From positions 1-64,000 of the forward strand of contig BTUU01000013.1 of the NCBI GenBank assembly GCA_045863555.1: DNA of 64,000 bases. Reading direction: 5' to 3'. The DNA is from JACRLV01 sp045863555. GTDB lineage: Bacteria; Planctomycetota; Phycisphaerae; UBA1845; Fen-1342. Of the stretch, positions 50,023 through 58,394 are shown piece after piece. A program made the position numbers and the translations under genes. The notes under the pieces were generated by a model. It was not told the DNA's origin. It saw nothing but the letters and a program-made list of their open reading frames with translations, and made no database searches. Within the stretch, counting starts at the first letter, position 1; each line of letters starts with the position of its first letter.

Positions 50023-51015
50023 ATGGCCAGGAAAGCTCCTTCGATCCCGCCGATTGTCGTGATTTATGGTGATGAGCCGTATGCCAAGGCGACGGCGCTT
50101 CACGATGCCACGCAGCGGCTGCTGCCGCGGGATGCCGATCCGCGGCTGTCCGTGGTCGAGTATGACGGCACGCGGTCGGAGGAACAGGGCGGCCCGACGT
50201 ATGTCCAGGTGATCGACGACGTCGCCACGCCGTCGATGTTCGGCAGCGGACGGCGGATCGTGATCGTGCATGATGCCGACAAATTCGTCACGGCGGCGCG
50301 GGAGAAACTGGAGCGCTACCTGGCGTCGCCGGCGCCGAGCGGCACGCTGATCCTGGTCTGCCGTTCGTTCCTCAAGACGACGCGGCTCTACAAGGCCGCG
50401 GCCGGATGCGGCGAACTCATTGAGTGCAAGAAGCTCTCGGGCAAGGTGCTGGTCGAATTCATTTGCGATGCCGTTCGGAAGGCGGGCAAACGGATCGATC
50501 CGCCGGTCGCGGCGCGGCTGGCCGAGTTGATCGGGGCGGAGCAGGGCGTGCTGCTGAGCGAGGTGGAGAAGCTGTGCATTTTCGTCGCCAACCGGCCGAC
50601 GATCACCTCCGACGACGTCACGGCGCTCATCGGGCAGACGCGCGAAGAGAAGATCTTCGGCGTCATGGATGCGGCGGCGGCGGGGCGGCTCGCGGAGGCG
50701 GTGGCGCTCTGGCACCAGGTGCTGGAGACCGACAAGGCGGCGGCATTCAAGGCGCTGGGAGGAATCGCGTTCGTGGTGCGGAAGTGGCTGGACGCGCAGG
50801 AAATGCGGGCATCGGGCATGCCTGTGGGTGCGATTGCGCCAAAGGTCTTCATGTGGGGACGTGATCGCGAACTCGATTCGCTGCTTCGTCGTCTCAGTGC
50901 CGCGCGGATGCGCGGGATTCTCGCGTCGCTGGCCGAGCTCGACGCCCAAGCCAAGAGCGGGATGCGGTCGATAGAAACGGGGGTCGAGGCTCTGCTGGTC
51001 CAGATTGCCGCGTAG
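50023..51015 (+). CDS. holA: DNA polymerase III delta subunit
   Basis: This 330-residue clamp-loader subunit opens the sliding clamp. The N-terminal AAA-like domain includes VVIYGDEPYAKATALHD, IVIVHDADKF and LASPAPSGTLILVC. Also present are VAARLAELIGAEQGVLLSEVEKL and the C-terminal collar (RLAEAVALWHQVLET, VRKWLDAQEMRASGM). The length is normal for HolA. Together with holB at 18733 both non-motor clamp-loader subunits are in this window. Confidence 0.93.
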   Translation: MARKAPSIPPIVVIYGDEPYAKATALHDATQRLLPRDADPRLSVVEYDGTRSEEQGGPTYVQVIDDVATPSMFGSGRRIVIVHDADKFVTAAREKLERYLASPAPSGTLILVCRSFLKTTRLYKAAAGCGELIECKKLSGKVLVEFICDAVRKAGKRIDPPVAARLAELIGAEQGVLLSEVEKLCIFVANRPTITSDDVTALIGQTREEKIFGVMDAAAAGRLAEAVALWHQVLETDKAAAFKALGGIAFVVRKWLDAQEMRASGMPVGAIAPKVFMWGRDRELDSLLRRLSAARMRGILASLAELDAQAKSGMRSIETGVEALLVQIAA

Positions 51016-51078
51016 CGATCGGACCCCCAAACCGCGCAGGATGCGCGGCAGCCTCGAACTCCGAATTGAGGCCGATGC

Positions 51079-52377
51079 ATGGATGCGACTGGTCTTTCCG
51101 CGCCCGCCCCTTCGTTTTCGTTCCGAACGACGCGCCTGCTGGCGCTCGGGGCCGCGATCGCCGGCCTGACGGGCTGCCAGGGGATGTTCGCGGCGCCGGG
51201 GGCGTCGCGGAGTGAGCCGCCGCCACGGGATGAAGAGCCGGTGGTGGTCCGGGCGCAGAGCCAGCCCGCGAGCCGGCCGGCTGAAGACGTCGATGCCGCA
51301 CTGGCTGAGAAGATCGAAGACTGGGCGATGCGAGTGCAGCGGGCGGATGCCCGGCGGGGCCGGGGCGAGCCTGACTACGCCGCCGATGCACAGCCCGCAG
51401 CGCCCGACCGGTCGAGGCCCCTGCCGCGAGCGCTCGACCCTCGCGGTACCGACGCGCCGAAACGGCCTGATCCGCGCGAGATCAAGGTGGAATTCAGCCC
51501 GGACCGGCCGGCCACGACCGCAGCGCCGCCGGGCGCTGGCGGCGACTCGGCCAAGGCGCCAGCGAGCCCGCCCGTGCTGAAAAACGTCTGGACCGCCCCA
51601 CCGGTTTCGCGCGCGGGCAGCGACTCGGCGGGACAGCCGGGCTCGAGGGTCGGCCTGAACGAGACCGCGACTGCGGCGGCGAGCACGCCGACGCAGCTCT
51701 CGGACGTGCTCGACGACATTCTCGCGTCGCCGGGCGAAAGCGGTTTTCGGGAGCAGATGGACCGGCGGATCGCGGCGGTGCTGCTCGGCGACTATGCGAA
51801 GGCCCGCCAGCCGCTGGATCTGGTTTCGGACGAGCAGAACCAGCTTGGTCAGCGGCTCGTCGAGACGCTGATCGCGATCCGCGACCAGAGCGGCGGCGAC
51901 CCCGCGGGCGAATCGACGGACGCGTTGCGGAAGATCTCGGAGCTGCGGCATTCGCTGCGGAGCGTCAGCGATCTGGGGCTGGCGACGGTGGCGATCTGCC
52001 GGGCGGTGCGCGGCTTCGGCCAGTACGAGGCGTTCGAGCCGGCGCAGTTCACGGCCGGGCGGGCGAATGAATTCGTGCTGTACTGCGAGCTGCGCGACTT
52101 TGCGAGCGCCGAGCAGCCGGACGGGTCGTTCGAATCGCGATTCTCGCTGAAGGTCGCGATCCTGAGCCACAGCGGGGACGAGGTGTCGACGCTGGCGGCG
52201 GATGACATCGTGGACCGATGCAAGGCACGGCGGAATGACTGTTTCCTGTCGCCGGTGATCCGGCTCCCGGCCACGCTTTCGCCGGGGGAATACTCGGCAC
52301 GGGTGACGGTCGAGGATAAGATCAAGAAGCGGGTAGTGGAGCGGGTCGCCACGTTCCGGGTGGTTTCGAAGGGTTGA
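51079..52377 (+). CDS. Lipoprotein of unknown function
   Basis: This 432-residue protein has a lipobox GLTGC (LLALGAAIAGLTGC) and a long Pro/Ala/Arg-rich disordered part to about residue 195. A folded C-terminal part follows with helices (DDILASPGESGFREQM) and a beta region (VLYCELRDFASAEQPDGSFE, YSARVTVEDKIKKRVVER). No family was recognised. It lies 63 bp after holA. Confidence 0.65.
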   Translation: MDATGLSAPAPSFSFRTTRLLALGAAIAGLTGCQGMFAAPGASRSEPPPRDEEPVVVRAQSQPASRPAEDVDAALAEKIEDWAMRVQRADARRGRGEPDYAADAQPAAPDRSRPLPRALDPRGTDAPKRPDPREIKVEFSPDRPATTAAPPGAGGDSAKAPASPPVLKNVWTAPPVSRAGSDSAGQPGSRVGLNETATAAASTPTQLSDVLDDILASPGESGFREQMDRRIAAVLLGDYAKARQPLDLVSDEQNQLGQRLVETLIAIRDQSGGDPAGESTDALRKISELRHSLRSVSDLGLATVAICRAVRGFGQYEAFEPAQFTAGRANEFVLYCELRDFASAEQPDGSFESRFSLKVAILSHSGDEVSTLAADDIVDRCKARRNDCFLSPVIRLPATLSPGEYSARVTVEDKIKKRVVERVATFRVVSKG

Positions 52378-52434
52378 CGTGCAACCCGTCCGGGGCGCGG
52401 GCGAAGAGGCAGGCGCGGCGCAGCGGTCAGGCGA

Positions 52435-52977
52435 GTGGGATTCATCCCGCGGTTCATCCGACGGCTCTTTCGGAAGCCGATTGACGGCTTGCGCCAGTTC
52501 CGCGCCGTGGAAGAGGGCGTGCTGTACCGGTGCGGCCAGCCTGCGCCGGAGGACGTCCGCACGGTCATCGAGTCTCACGGCATCCGGACGGTCGTGAGCC
52601 TGCGGGGCATGCGCGGCGAGGAAGACTCGGACGCATGGGAGCCGGCGGAACGGGCGATCTGCGAGCAGCTCGGCGTCCGGTTCATCACACTTCCCAGCAA
52701 CCATCGCAACCCCCCCACGCGCGAGCAGCTCGAGCAGTTTCTGTCGCTGGTGCGCGACCCGGCGTCGCGGCCGGTGCTTGTTCATTGCCGGCTGGGACGT
52801 CAGCGGACGGGGATGTTCTGCGGGCTGTACCGGGTGTTTGAGCAGGGTTGGACGGCGGAGGCGGCGCTGGAAGAGATGGATGCGCTGGGGTTCAACAGCG
52901 GGCACCGGCGGCACCAGATGCTGCTCCAGGCGTTTCGGGAACTGGCGCAGGGGCGGAGCGCGAACGGCAAAGGCTGA
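52435..52977 (+). CDS. Dual-specificity / tyrosine phosphatase-like protein
   Basis: This 180-residue cytosolic protein has the DSP active site HCRLGRQRT (Cys118, Arg124 of HCxxGxxR) and an upstream FRAVEEGVLYRCGQP...VVSLR block as in planctomycete dual-specificity phosphatases. The general-acid Asp cannot be fixed with certainty. It probably dephosphorylates proteins or small phosphates. The start is GTG 52435, without a strong ribosome site. Confidence 0.85.
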   Translation: MGFIPRFIRRLFRKPIDGLRQFRAVEEGVLYRCGQPAPEDVRTVIESHGIRTVVSLRGMRGEEDSDAWEPAERAICEQLGVRFITLPSNHRNPPTREQLEQFLSLVRDPASRPVLVHCRLGRQRTGMFCGLYRVFEQGWTAEAALEEMDALGFNSGHRRHQMLLQAFRELAQGRSANGKG

Positions 52978-53048
52978 CGCGCGAGCGCGGCGGTGACGGC
53001 GGACGCGCGGGTCGGCGGCTGCGGTGGACCTGCAGGCGCGGCGAGGTT

Positions 53049-53075
53049 CGTGCACCACGTGCGTGGTGGGTTCGG
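53049..53075. repeat. Palindromic element caccac-gtgc-gtggtg
   Basis: Second copy of the element at 957-983, sharing the gtggtgggttcgga flank, in the gap after the phosphatase gene. Confidence 0.6.
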
Positions 53076-53138
53076 ATCGGGCGGCGCGATGGCGCCGTTC
53101 GGCGGCAGCCGGCCCCGCTTCAACAGCCGCGCGGCCGG

Positions 53139-53609
53139 TCAGCGGCGGGCGGCGACTCGGCCGGGCTTGCGGGGCGGAGCGACGTTTACGCGGCGTTTGG
53201 GTTTTCGCTCGCCGAGGACGTGGATGGCCTTGGCGTGGTCGGAGACCTTGAAGATGCCCAGGGTCTTGCCGCCGGGAGCGCCCGTGGTGCAGTAGGCGTA
53301 GTGGACGTTGATATGCTCGGCGGCGAGGCGTTCGACGACGTCGGCGAGCGAGCCGGCGCGGTTCGGGAGCGTGGCGGTGAGGACCTGCGTCTCGGTCACG
53401 GGCAGATCGAGCGCGCCAAGGCTCGACTTGGCCCGGGCGGCGTCGGTGGCAACGAATCGAAGCACGCCGTGCTCGGTGGAGTCCATCATGCTGAGCGCGA
53501 CGATGTTGACCTTGTCGGTGGCGAGTTTGTGACAGACCTTCGCGAGCACGCCCGGGCGATTGACCAGGAAGACGGAAAGTTGCGTGTCGGTTCGCGGTGC
53601 GGTGTCCAT
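53139..53609 (-). CDS. ACT-domain protein
   Basis: This 156-residue protein has two tandem ACT domains (about 10-75 with QLSVFLVNRPGVLAKVCHKL, and about 80-140 with VLTATLPNRAGSLADVVERL). A basic tail (KRRVNVAPPRKPGRVAARR) follows. Tandem ACT proteins sense amino acids and regulate enzymes; the ligand is unknown. GGAGG precedes ATG 53609. Confidence 0.85.
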   Translation of the reverse strand: MDTAPRTDTQLSVFLVNRPGVLAKVCHKLATDKVNIVALSMMDSTEHGVLRFVATDAARAKSSLGALDLPVTETQVLTATLPNRAGSLADVVERLAAEHINVHYAYCTTGAPGGKTLGIFKVSDHAKAIHVLGERKPKRRVNVAPPRKPGRVAARR

Positions 53610-53741
53610 GGATGGCCTCCGTTCAGGGCGCTCAGGCGGATTGCCCTTGGCAAGCGCGCCTGGAGTCGCATAGCATTCGCGGCTGATGTGTTTCCTGCGG
53701 ACCGGGGCCGCGTCTCGGCTCCACGCCGCCATGAGTACTGA

Positions 53742-55958
53742 ATGACGCGTTCATCCTCGCCCGACCCCAAGTCGTTTCGCAAGCTGATTCTCCAATATAT
53801 TGCGGACCACCCCGATCGGCCACTGCGCGGACGGGCGCTGGCGCGGGAACTGGGCGTGGCGGACGCGGACTACGCGGCGTATCGCGAGGCGGTCCGGGGG
53901 CTTCTCGACGACGGGAGCGTGGGGCTGGGGCGGGGTCGCACGCTGACGATTCCGGAGCAGCGCGGTGGCGCGATCGGCGTCTTTCACGCCACGCGGCACG
54001 GGTACGGCTTCGTGGAGCTGACGGGCAAGCCGGACCTGTTCATCCCGGCGCATTCGACGGGCCACGCGCTGGACGGCGACACGGTGCAGGTGCGGATCAT
54101 CCGGGCGGAGCACCGGGGGGACGAGCCGCGGGGCGAGGTCGTGAAGATCGTGGCGCGGGCGCGGATCCGGTGGATCGGCGTGCTGCAGCGCTACGAGAAG
54201 CACTGGTACATCCAGCCGCAGGGGAAGACGCCGCTGCCGAACGTGGCGATCGACGATCCGACGGCGCGCGGGGCGATCGAAGGCGACCTGGTGTGCGTGG
54301 AACCGCTGGCGGAGACGCTGGGTTCGTCGCGGGTGCGGGGCGTGATCGTGGCGCGGCTGGGCGATCCGGATGCGACGACGTCGCGCATCCTCGCGGCAAT
54401 CCACCATCACGGGCTGGCTGATGAATTCCCTGTCGAGGTGTTCGACGCGGCGAAGGCGGCGGCGGCGCGGCCGCTCGACGGCGACGGGCGCGAGGATCTG
54501 CGGGATCGGCTGTGCGTAACGATCGACCCGACGGATGCACGGGACTACGACGACGCGATCTCGATCGAGCACAAGCCGGGAGGGCTGGTCGAGCTGGGCG
54601 TGCACATTGCGGATGTCGCGGCGTTCGTCGACGCGGACGGGCCGATCGACCTGGAAGCCCGCGAGCGCGGCAACAGCGTCTATTTTCCGGGCTATGTCGT
54701 GCCGATGCTGCCGGAGATCCTCTCCAACGGCGTGTGCAGCCTTCAGCCCGACCAGCCGCGGCTGACCAAATCCGCGTTCATCACCTATGACCGCGATGCG
54801 AAGGTGGTCGAGACGCGCATCGTGCGGTCGATCATCCGCTCCCGGGCGCGGCTGACGTATGACCAGGTGACGGCCGTCCTCGCGAAGAAGGACAAGTCCG
54901 TCGACCCTGAGATCGTGCTGGTGCTTTTTGCCGCCGAGCGGCTGGCGCAGCGCATCCGCAAGCGGCGGCTGGCGGACGGGATGATCTCGCTGACGATTCC
55001 CGAGGTGGAGATCGTGCTCGGGCCGAAACGGCAGGTGCTCGATGCGCGGCCGGCGGACACGAGCTTTTCGCACACGCTGATCGAGATGTTCATGGTGGAG
55101 GCGAACGAGGCGGTCTGCCGCTACCTCGACCGGCGGGACGTGCCGGTCATCCGACGGATTCACCCGGAGCCGAGCCCCGAAGCGGCGGACCGGTTCTCGC
55201 GGCTGGCGCTGTCGATCGGTCAGCCGCTGGGCGGGGCGTTCGAGCGGTCGACGATCCTGCGGCTGCTCAAGAGCGTGGACGGACAGGCCGCGGAATCGGC
55301 GGTGCATTACCTGCTGCTGCGGTGCCTCAGCCAGGCGGCGTATTCGACGTCGCGCGAGGGGCATTATGCGCTGGCGAGCGAGCACTACTGCCACTTCACC
55401 TCACCGATTCGGCGCTACCCCGACCTGATCGTGCATCGGCAACTGGATCTCGCGCTCGATCGGAGCCGGGCGGGCCCGCGGCGCGAGTACAGTCCCGAGG
55501 AATCGGAGGCGATCGCGCGGCATTGCAGCCATAAGGAACGGCAGGCGACCGAGGCCGAGCGGGATCTGAAAAATGACCTGCTCGTGCAGTTCATGCGCGA
55601 CAAGGTCGGGCGGGAGTATGAGGGGATCGTCACGGGACTGGTATCGATCGGGGCGTTTGTTCAAATCCGGCCGCACCTGGCCGAAGGTCTCATTCCGAGG
55701 TCCGAATTTGGTCGGGAGCGGTGGGAATTCGATTCAGACGCGAGCCGGTTTGTTGCGGTGCGGACCGGGCGGGTGCTCTCGATCGGGCAGCGGGTGCGGG
55801 TCGTGGTTATCGGAGTTGATGAGCTGCGGCGTGAAATTGAGTTCGCGCCGGCGGGCGGATCGATCTCCGGTAAACCTATGGATGACAGTCAGTTAGGTTC
55901 GCGGGCGGGAGTGCGGAAAAAGACGCAGCGGCCGCCGCCGCGGAAACGACGGCGATAA
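53742..55958 (+). CDS. rnr: Ribonuclease R
   Basis: This 738-residue 3'-to-5' exoribonuclease has an N-terminal helix-turn-helix (about 12-65) and cold-shock domains (about 75-235, GVFHATRHGYGFVEL). The RNB domain (about 255-590) has the magnesium site IDPTDARDYDDAIS and HYALASEHYCHFTSPIRRYP. A C-terminal S1 domain follows (about 620-700, GREYEGIVTGLVSIGAFVQI) with a basic tail (KKTQRPPPRKRRR). It degrades structured RNA and helps rRNA maturation. The length is normal for RNase R. It ends directly at an A8 run that is the U tract of a minus-strand terminator. Confidence 0.95.
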   Translation: MTRSSSPDPKSFRKLILQYIADHPDRPLRGRALARELGVADADYAAYREAVRGLLDDGSVGLGRGRTLTIPEQRGGAIGVFHATRHGYGFVELTGKPDLFIPAHSTGHALDGDTVQVRIIRAEHRGDEPRGEVVKIVARARIRWIGVLQRYEKHWYIQPQGKTPLPNVAIDDPTARGAIEGDLVCVEPLAETLGSSRVRGVIVARLGDPDATTSRILAAIHHHGLADEFPVEVFDAAKAAAARPLDGDGREDLRDRLCVTIDPTDARDYDDAISIEHKPGGLVELGVHIADVAAFVDADGPIDLEARERGNSVYFPGYVVPMLPEILSNGVCSLQPDQPRLTKSAFITYDRDAKVVETRIVRSIIRSRARLTYDQVTAVLAKKDKSVDPEIVLVLFAAERLAQRIRKRRLADGMISLTIPEVEIVLGPKRQVLDARPADTSFSHTLIEMFMVEANEAVCRYLDRRDVPVIRRIHPEPSPEAADRFSRLALSIGQPLGGAFERSTILRLLKSVDGQAAESAVHYLLLRCLSQAAYSTSREGHYALASEHYCHFTSPIRRYPDLIVHRQLDLALDRSRAGPRREYSPEESEAIARHCSHKERQATEAERDLKNDLLVQFMRDKVGREYEGIVTGLVSIGAFVQIRPHLAEGLIPRSEFGRERWEFDSDASRFVAVRTGRVLSIGQRVRVVVIGVDELRREIEFAPAGGSISGKPMDDSQLGSRAGVRKKTQRPPPRKRRR

Positions 55959-56001
55959 AAAAAAGAGGGCACCAGGGGCCCTAAGGCGTCCCGGTGCTCT
56001 C
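55957..56001 (-). terminator. Intrinsic terminator on the minus strand
   Basis: On the minus strand GAGAGCACC pairs with GGTGCCCTC (9 bp, one G-U) and is followed immediately by eight T residues (55964-55957). It serves either mnmE or the small RNA proposed at 55957-56067. Confidence 0.8.
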
Positions 56002-56067
56002 CGGAGGGGAAAGAAGCCGTTTTACTGCGTTCCCCAGGCGGGCTGGGGTATGAAGTATTATCGGCCT
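55957..56067 (-). ncRNA. Candidate small RNA
   Basis: A promoter (TTGACG, 17 bases, AATAAT) at 56074-56102 on the minus strand points into a roughly 110-nt segment. That segment contains one hairpin (GGGGAA/TTCCCC at 56030-56035 and 56006-56011) and ends in the terminator hairpin and U8 tract. No open frame fits. The family is not recognised. Confidence 0.45.
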
Positions 56068-56297
56068 AGAAGCATTATTGTTGACGGCCGGCCTTTCGTC
56101 AAGAACTTGTCAACAAATTTTGCATTCGCGGCCAAAATTTCTATCGACCGACTTGACAGGGAGACTGAAATCCGTCCGGCAGATTTTTCGCGTCCCATCT
56201 CATCGGGCCTCCAAATAGTTATACGCCGACAGGCTCTTCAGGTTCTTTTTTTCGTCCGAATAGGGGTGTTCACCGGGGATTGGGCGGGTCGCTGAAT
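55959..56297. other. Low-GC intergenic region between rnr and mnmE
   Basis: These 339 bases are clearly poorer in G+C than the surroundings. They contain the terminator, the small-RNA candidate, and an AT-rich stretch (56100-56260) with the inverted pair gttgac/gtcaac. A small plus-strand open frame (56050-56295) lacks ribosome site or domain and is not called. Confidence 0.5.
56074..56102 (-). promoter_or_regulatory. Sigma-70-like promoter TTGACG-17-AATAAT
   Basis: -35 TTGACG (56102-56097), spacer of 17, -10 AATAAT (56079-56074). It is the best two-hexamer promoter match I found in the window. Confidence 0.55.
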
Positions 56298-57623
56298 TCA
56301 CTTCCCGATGCAAAACTGGGTGAAGATGAATCCAAGCACGTCTTCATCAAGTGGTTGCTGATCGGCCGAACGGAGTTCCTGCAAGGCAGCGCGCAGATCG
56401 AGCGCAACGAGCTCCGGCGAATCGGCCACCGACGCGCGGCCGAGGGCCGCGAAAACCGCGGGCCAGTCGGGACCGGGCGCGGCGAGCTCCGGCGCGGCGG
56501 CGAGCCGAGCGGCGACGGCGGCCCGAAGGCGCGGCAACCCCTCCCCGCGCGGGGCGCAGATCGCGATCCCCTCGGCCGGATGCGGACCGGCCTGAACTGA
56601 TTCGTCCGACTTGCTCAGCGCGATGACGACGCGGGCGGGGTCAAGACGCTGGAGCGCGGCGCGCTCGGAGTCGGTCCAGGGGTGCGAGGAATCGTGGACC
56701 CAGATGATCGCGTCGGCGAGATCCGCGGCCTGCTCGGCGGCGCGATGGGCGGCGAGTTCGAGATCGTCGCGTGATCCGCCGAGGCCGGCGCAATCCTGGA
56801 GCACGATTTCACGGCCGGCGAGATCGATCTCGGCGGAGAGGACGTCGCGGGTAGTTCCTTCGACGGGCGCGACGATGGCGCGGCGGCGTCCGAGGAAGGC
56901 GTTGAAGAGGGTGCTCTTGCCGGCATTCGGCAGGCCGGCGAGGGCGACGTGCGGGCGGCGGTGGCGCGACTCCAGGGCTCGCGCGGCGCTGAGGCGGTGG
57001 ACCGCGTCGGCGATGGCGGCGATCGCTTCGCGGGCCTGGGCCGCCGAGAGCGCGGCGACGTCTTCCTCGTCGACGAAATCGATGTCGGCCTCGACCCGGG
57101 CCAGCAGCGCCAGGAGTCGTCGCTGGATGTCCGCAGCCTCGGCGTTGGCGCCACGGGCGAGCCGGAGGGCGGCGCGGGCGGAAATTGCGTCGGTGGCGTG
57201 GATGAGTTCGAGGACGGAGGCCGCGCCGGCGGCGTCGATTTTTCGATTGAGGTAGGCGCGGGCGGTGAATTCACCGGGGAGCGCGCGGCGTGCACCCGCG
57301 ACGACGAGGCGATCGAGCAGGGCTCGCAGGAGCGGAAGGCTGCCGGGGGCGTGAATCTCGGCGACGTCCTGGCCCGTGGAACTGGCGGGGGCGGGAAAGC
57401 GGAAGATGTCGGCGGGCAGCGTGACGTCCGGAAGCGGGGCGACGTGCGAGGCAGTTACGCCGCGGCGGGGGGCGGCCGGACGGAGGCCGGAGGGCGCCGC
57501 CGCGATGACCGCATCGACGATTTCGAACGCGCGCGGGCCGCTGAGGCGGATGATGCCGACAGGCGAGGGCCGCCAGGGACTCGCGACGGCGAGGATCGTG
57601 TCCTGGGTGGCTGGGAGCTGCAT
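56298..57623 (-). CDS. mnmE: tRNA modification GTPase MnmE
   Basis: This 441-residue protein works with MnmG to modify U34 of certain tRNAs. It has an N-terminal folate-binding domain (ALPGEFTARAYLNRKIDAAGA) and an inserted G domain (about 220-370) with G1 GLPNAGKST, G2 EGTTRD and G3 DCAGL (usually DTAGL). Its G4 is SKSD (usually NKxD). The C-terminal end CIGK carries the catalytic cysteine (FCIGK). GGAG lies 7 bases before the ATG. The altered G3 and G4 are mild departures. Confidence 0.95.
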   Translation of the reverse strand: MQLPATQDTILAVASPWRPSPVGIIRLSGPRAFEIVDAVIAAAPSGLRPAAPRRGVTASHVAPLPDVTLPADIFRFPAPASSTGQDVAEIHAPGSLPLLRALLDRLVVAGARRALPGEFTARAYLNRKIDAAGAASVLELIHATDAISARAALRLARGANAEAADIQRRLLALLARVEADIDFVDEEDVAALSAAQAREAIAAIADAVHRLSAARALESRHRRPHVALAGLPNAGKSTLFNAFLGRRRAIVAPVEGTTRDVLSAEIDLAGREIVLQDCAGLGGSRDDLELAAHRAAEQAADLADAIIWVHDSSHPWTDSERAALQRLDPARVVIALSKSDESVQAGPHPAEGIAICAPRGEGLPRLRAAVAARLAAAPELAAPGPDWPAVFAALGRASVADSPELVALDLRAALQELRSADQQPLDEDVLGFIFTQFCIGK

Positions 57624-57674
57624 CGCGTGGCTCCGGCGTCCGCGGATGCTGTGGCCGCGCGGACTTGCGACGGG

Positions 57675-58274
57675 TCAGGGGCTGGGTGCTGGCGCGGAGG
57701 CGGGGGCGGAACCGGGTGCCGGCGCGGTCGCGGTTGCGGCGGCGGGCGTTGAGTCGAGCGCGGATTCGGGGAGGAGATTGAGGCCGCGGATGCGCCAGCC
57801 CTGGTCGGTGGAAACGCAGACGACGACGATGGTCGCAGCGTCGTTCCTGCCGCGGGCCGGGACGTGGACTTCGGTCGGTGCAGCTGCGGTCTTGGGGGGT
57901 TCGGTTCTGAGGCGGGTCAAGTCATAGCCCTCGGCGTACCAGGCGATGCCGGCGGACCAGTTGTCGACCAGGTTGTTTTCAATGATCTGGCGGGCGTTTG
58001 CGTCGGTGATGCGGTCGGTGAATGCCTTGGGCAGCAGCAGGAGCCGGCGCTGCTCCGCCAGAACGCGGGTGACCATCGCTTCGTCGTGGTGAGCGCGGGC
58101 GCGGATCAGGGCCTGCGTGAGCAGGAGCCAGGAACGGGCCGCGTCTTCGGCGGAAGCGTTTGAGACGACGGGCATTTCGGGGGCGGGTTGGTCGCCGTGC
58201 GAATGCGTATCGCAGCCGGCGGCGAAAATGGTGAACGCGAGAACGAGGCTGATGAGCCCGGATACCCTGGTCAC
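57675..58274 (-). CDS. Lipoprotein of unknown function
   Basis: This 199-residue protein has a lipobox AAGC (LVLAFTIFAAGC, followed by DTHSHGDQP). A helical core is followed by a beta segment (DAATIVVVCVSTDQGWRIRGL) and a Pro/Ala-rich tail. No domain was recognised. It lies 51 bp upstream of mnmE on the same strand. Confidence 0.65.
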   Translation of the reverse strand: MTRVSGLISLVLAFTIFAAGCDTHSHGDQPAPEMPVVSNASAEDAARSWLLLTQALIRARAHHDEAMVTRVLAEQRRLLLLPKAFTDRITDANARQIIENNLVDNWSAGIAWYAEGYDLTRLRTEPPKTAAAPTEVHVPARGRNDAATIVVVCVSTDQGWRIRGLNLLPESALDSTPAAATATAPAPGSAPASAPAPSP

Positions 58275-58394
58275 GGGAACGTCTCCCTATTGATCGCACC
58301 GTCGCAAGCCAGCCTGGGCGGTGCGCCGACTGTCACGCTGCACGCATGCATAACGGCTGCGCGGAAAACACGCCACCCCGTCGAATCGCGGCCG

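Noticed and set aside
56050..56295. 81-residue plus-strand frame in the low-GC gap
   Set aside because: No ribosome site, no recognisable pattern, and it overlaps the small-RNA promoter; kept as intergenic.
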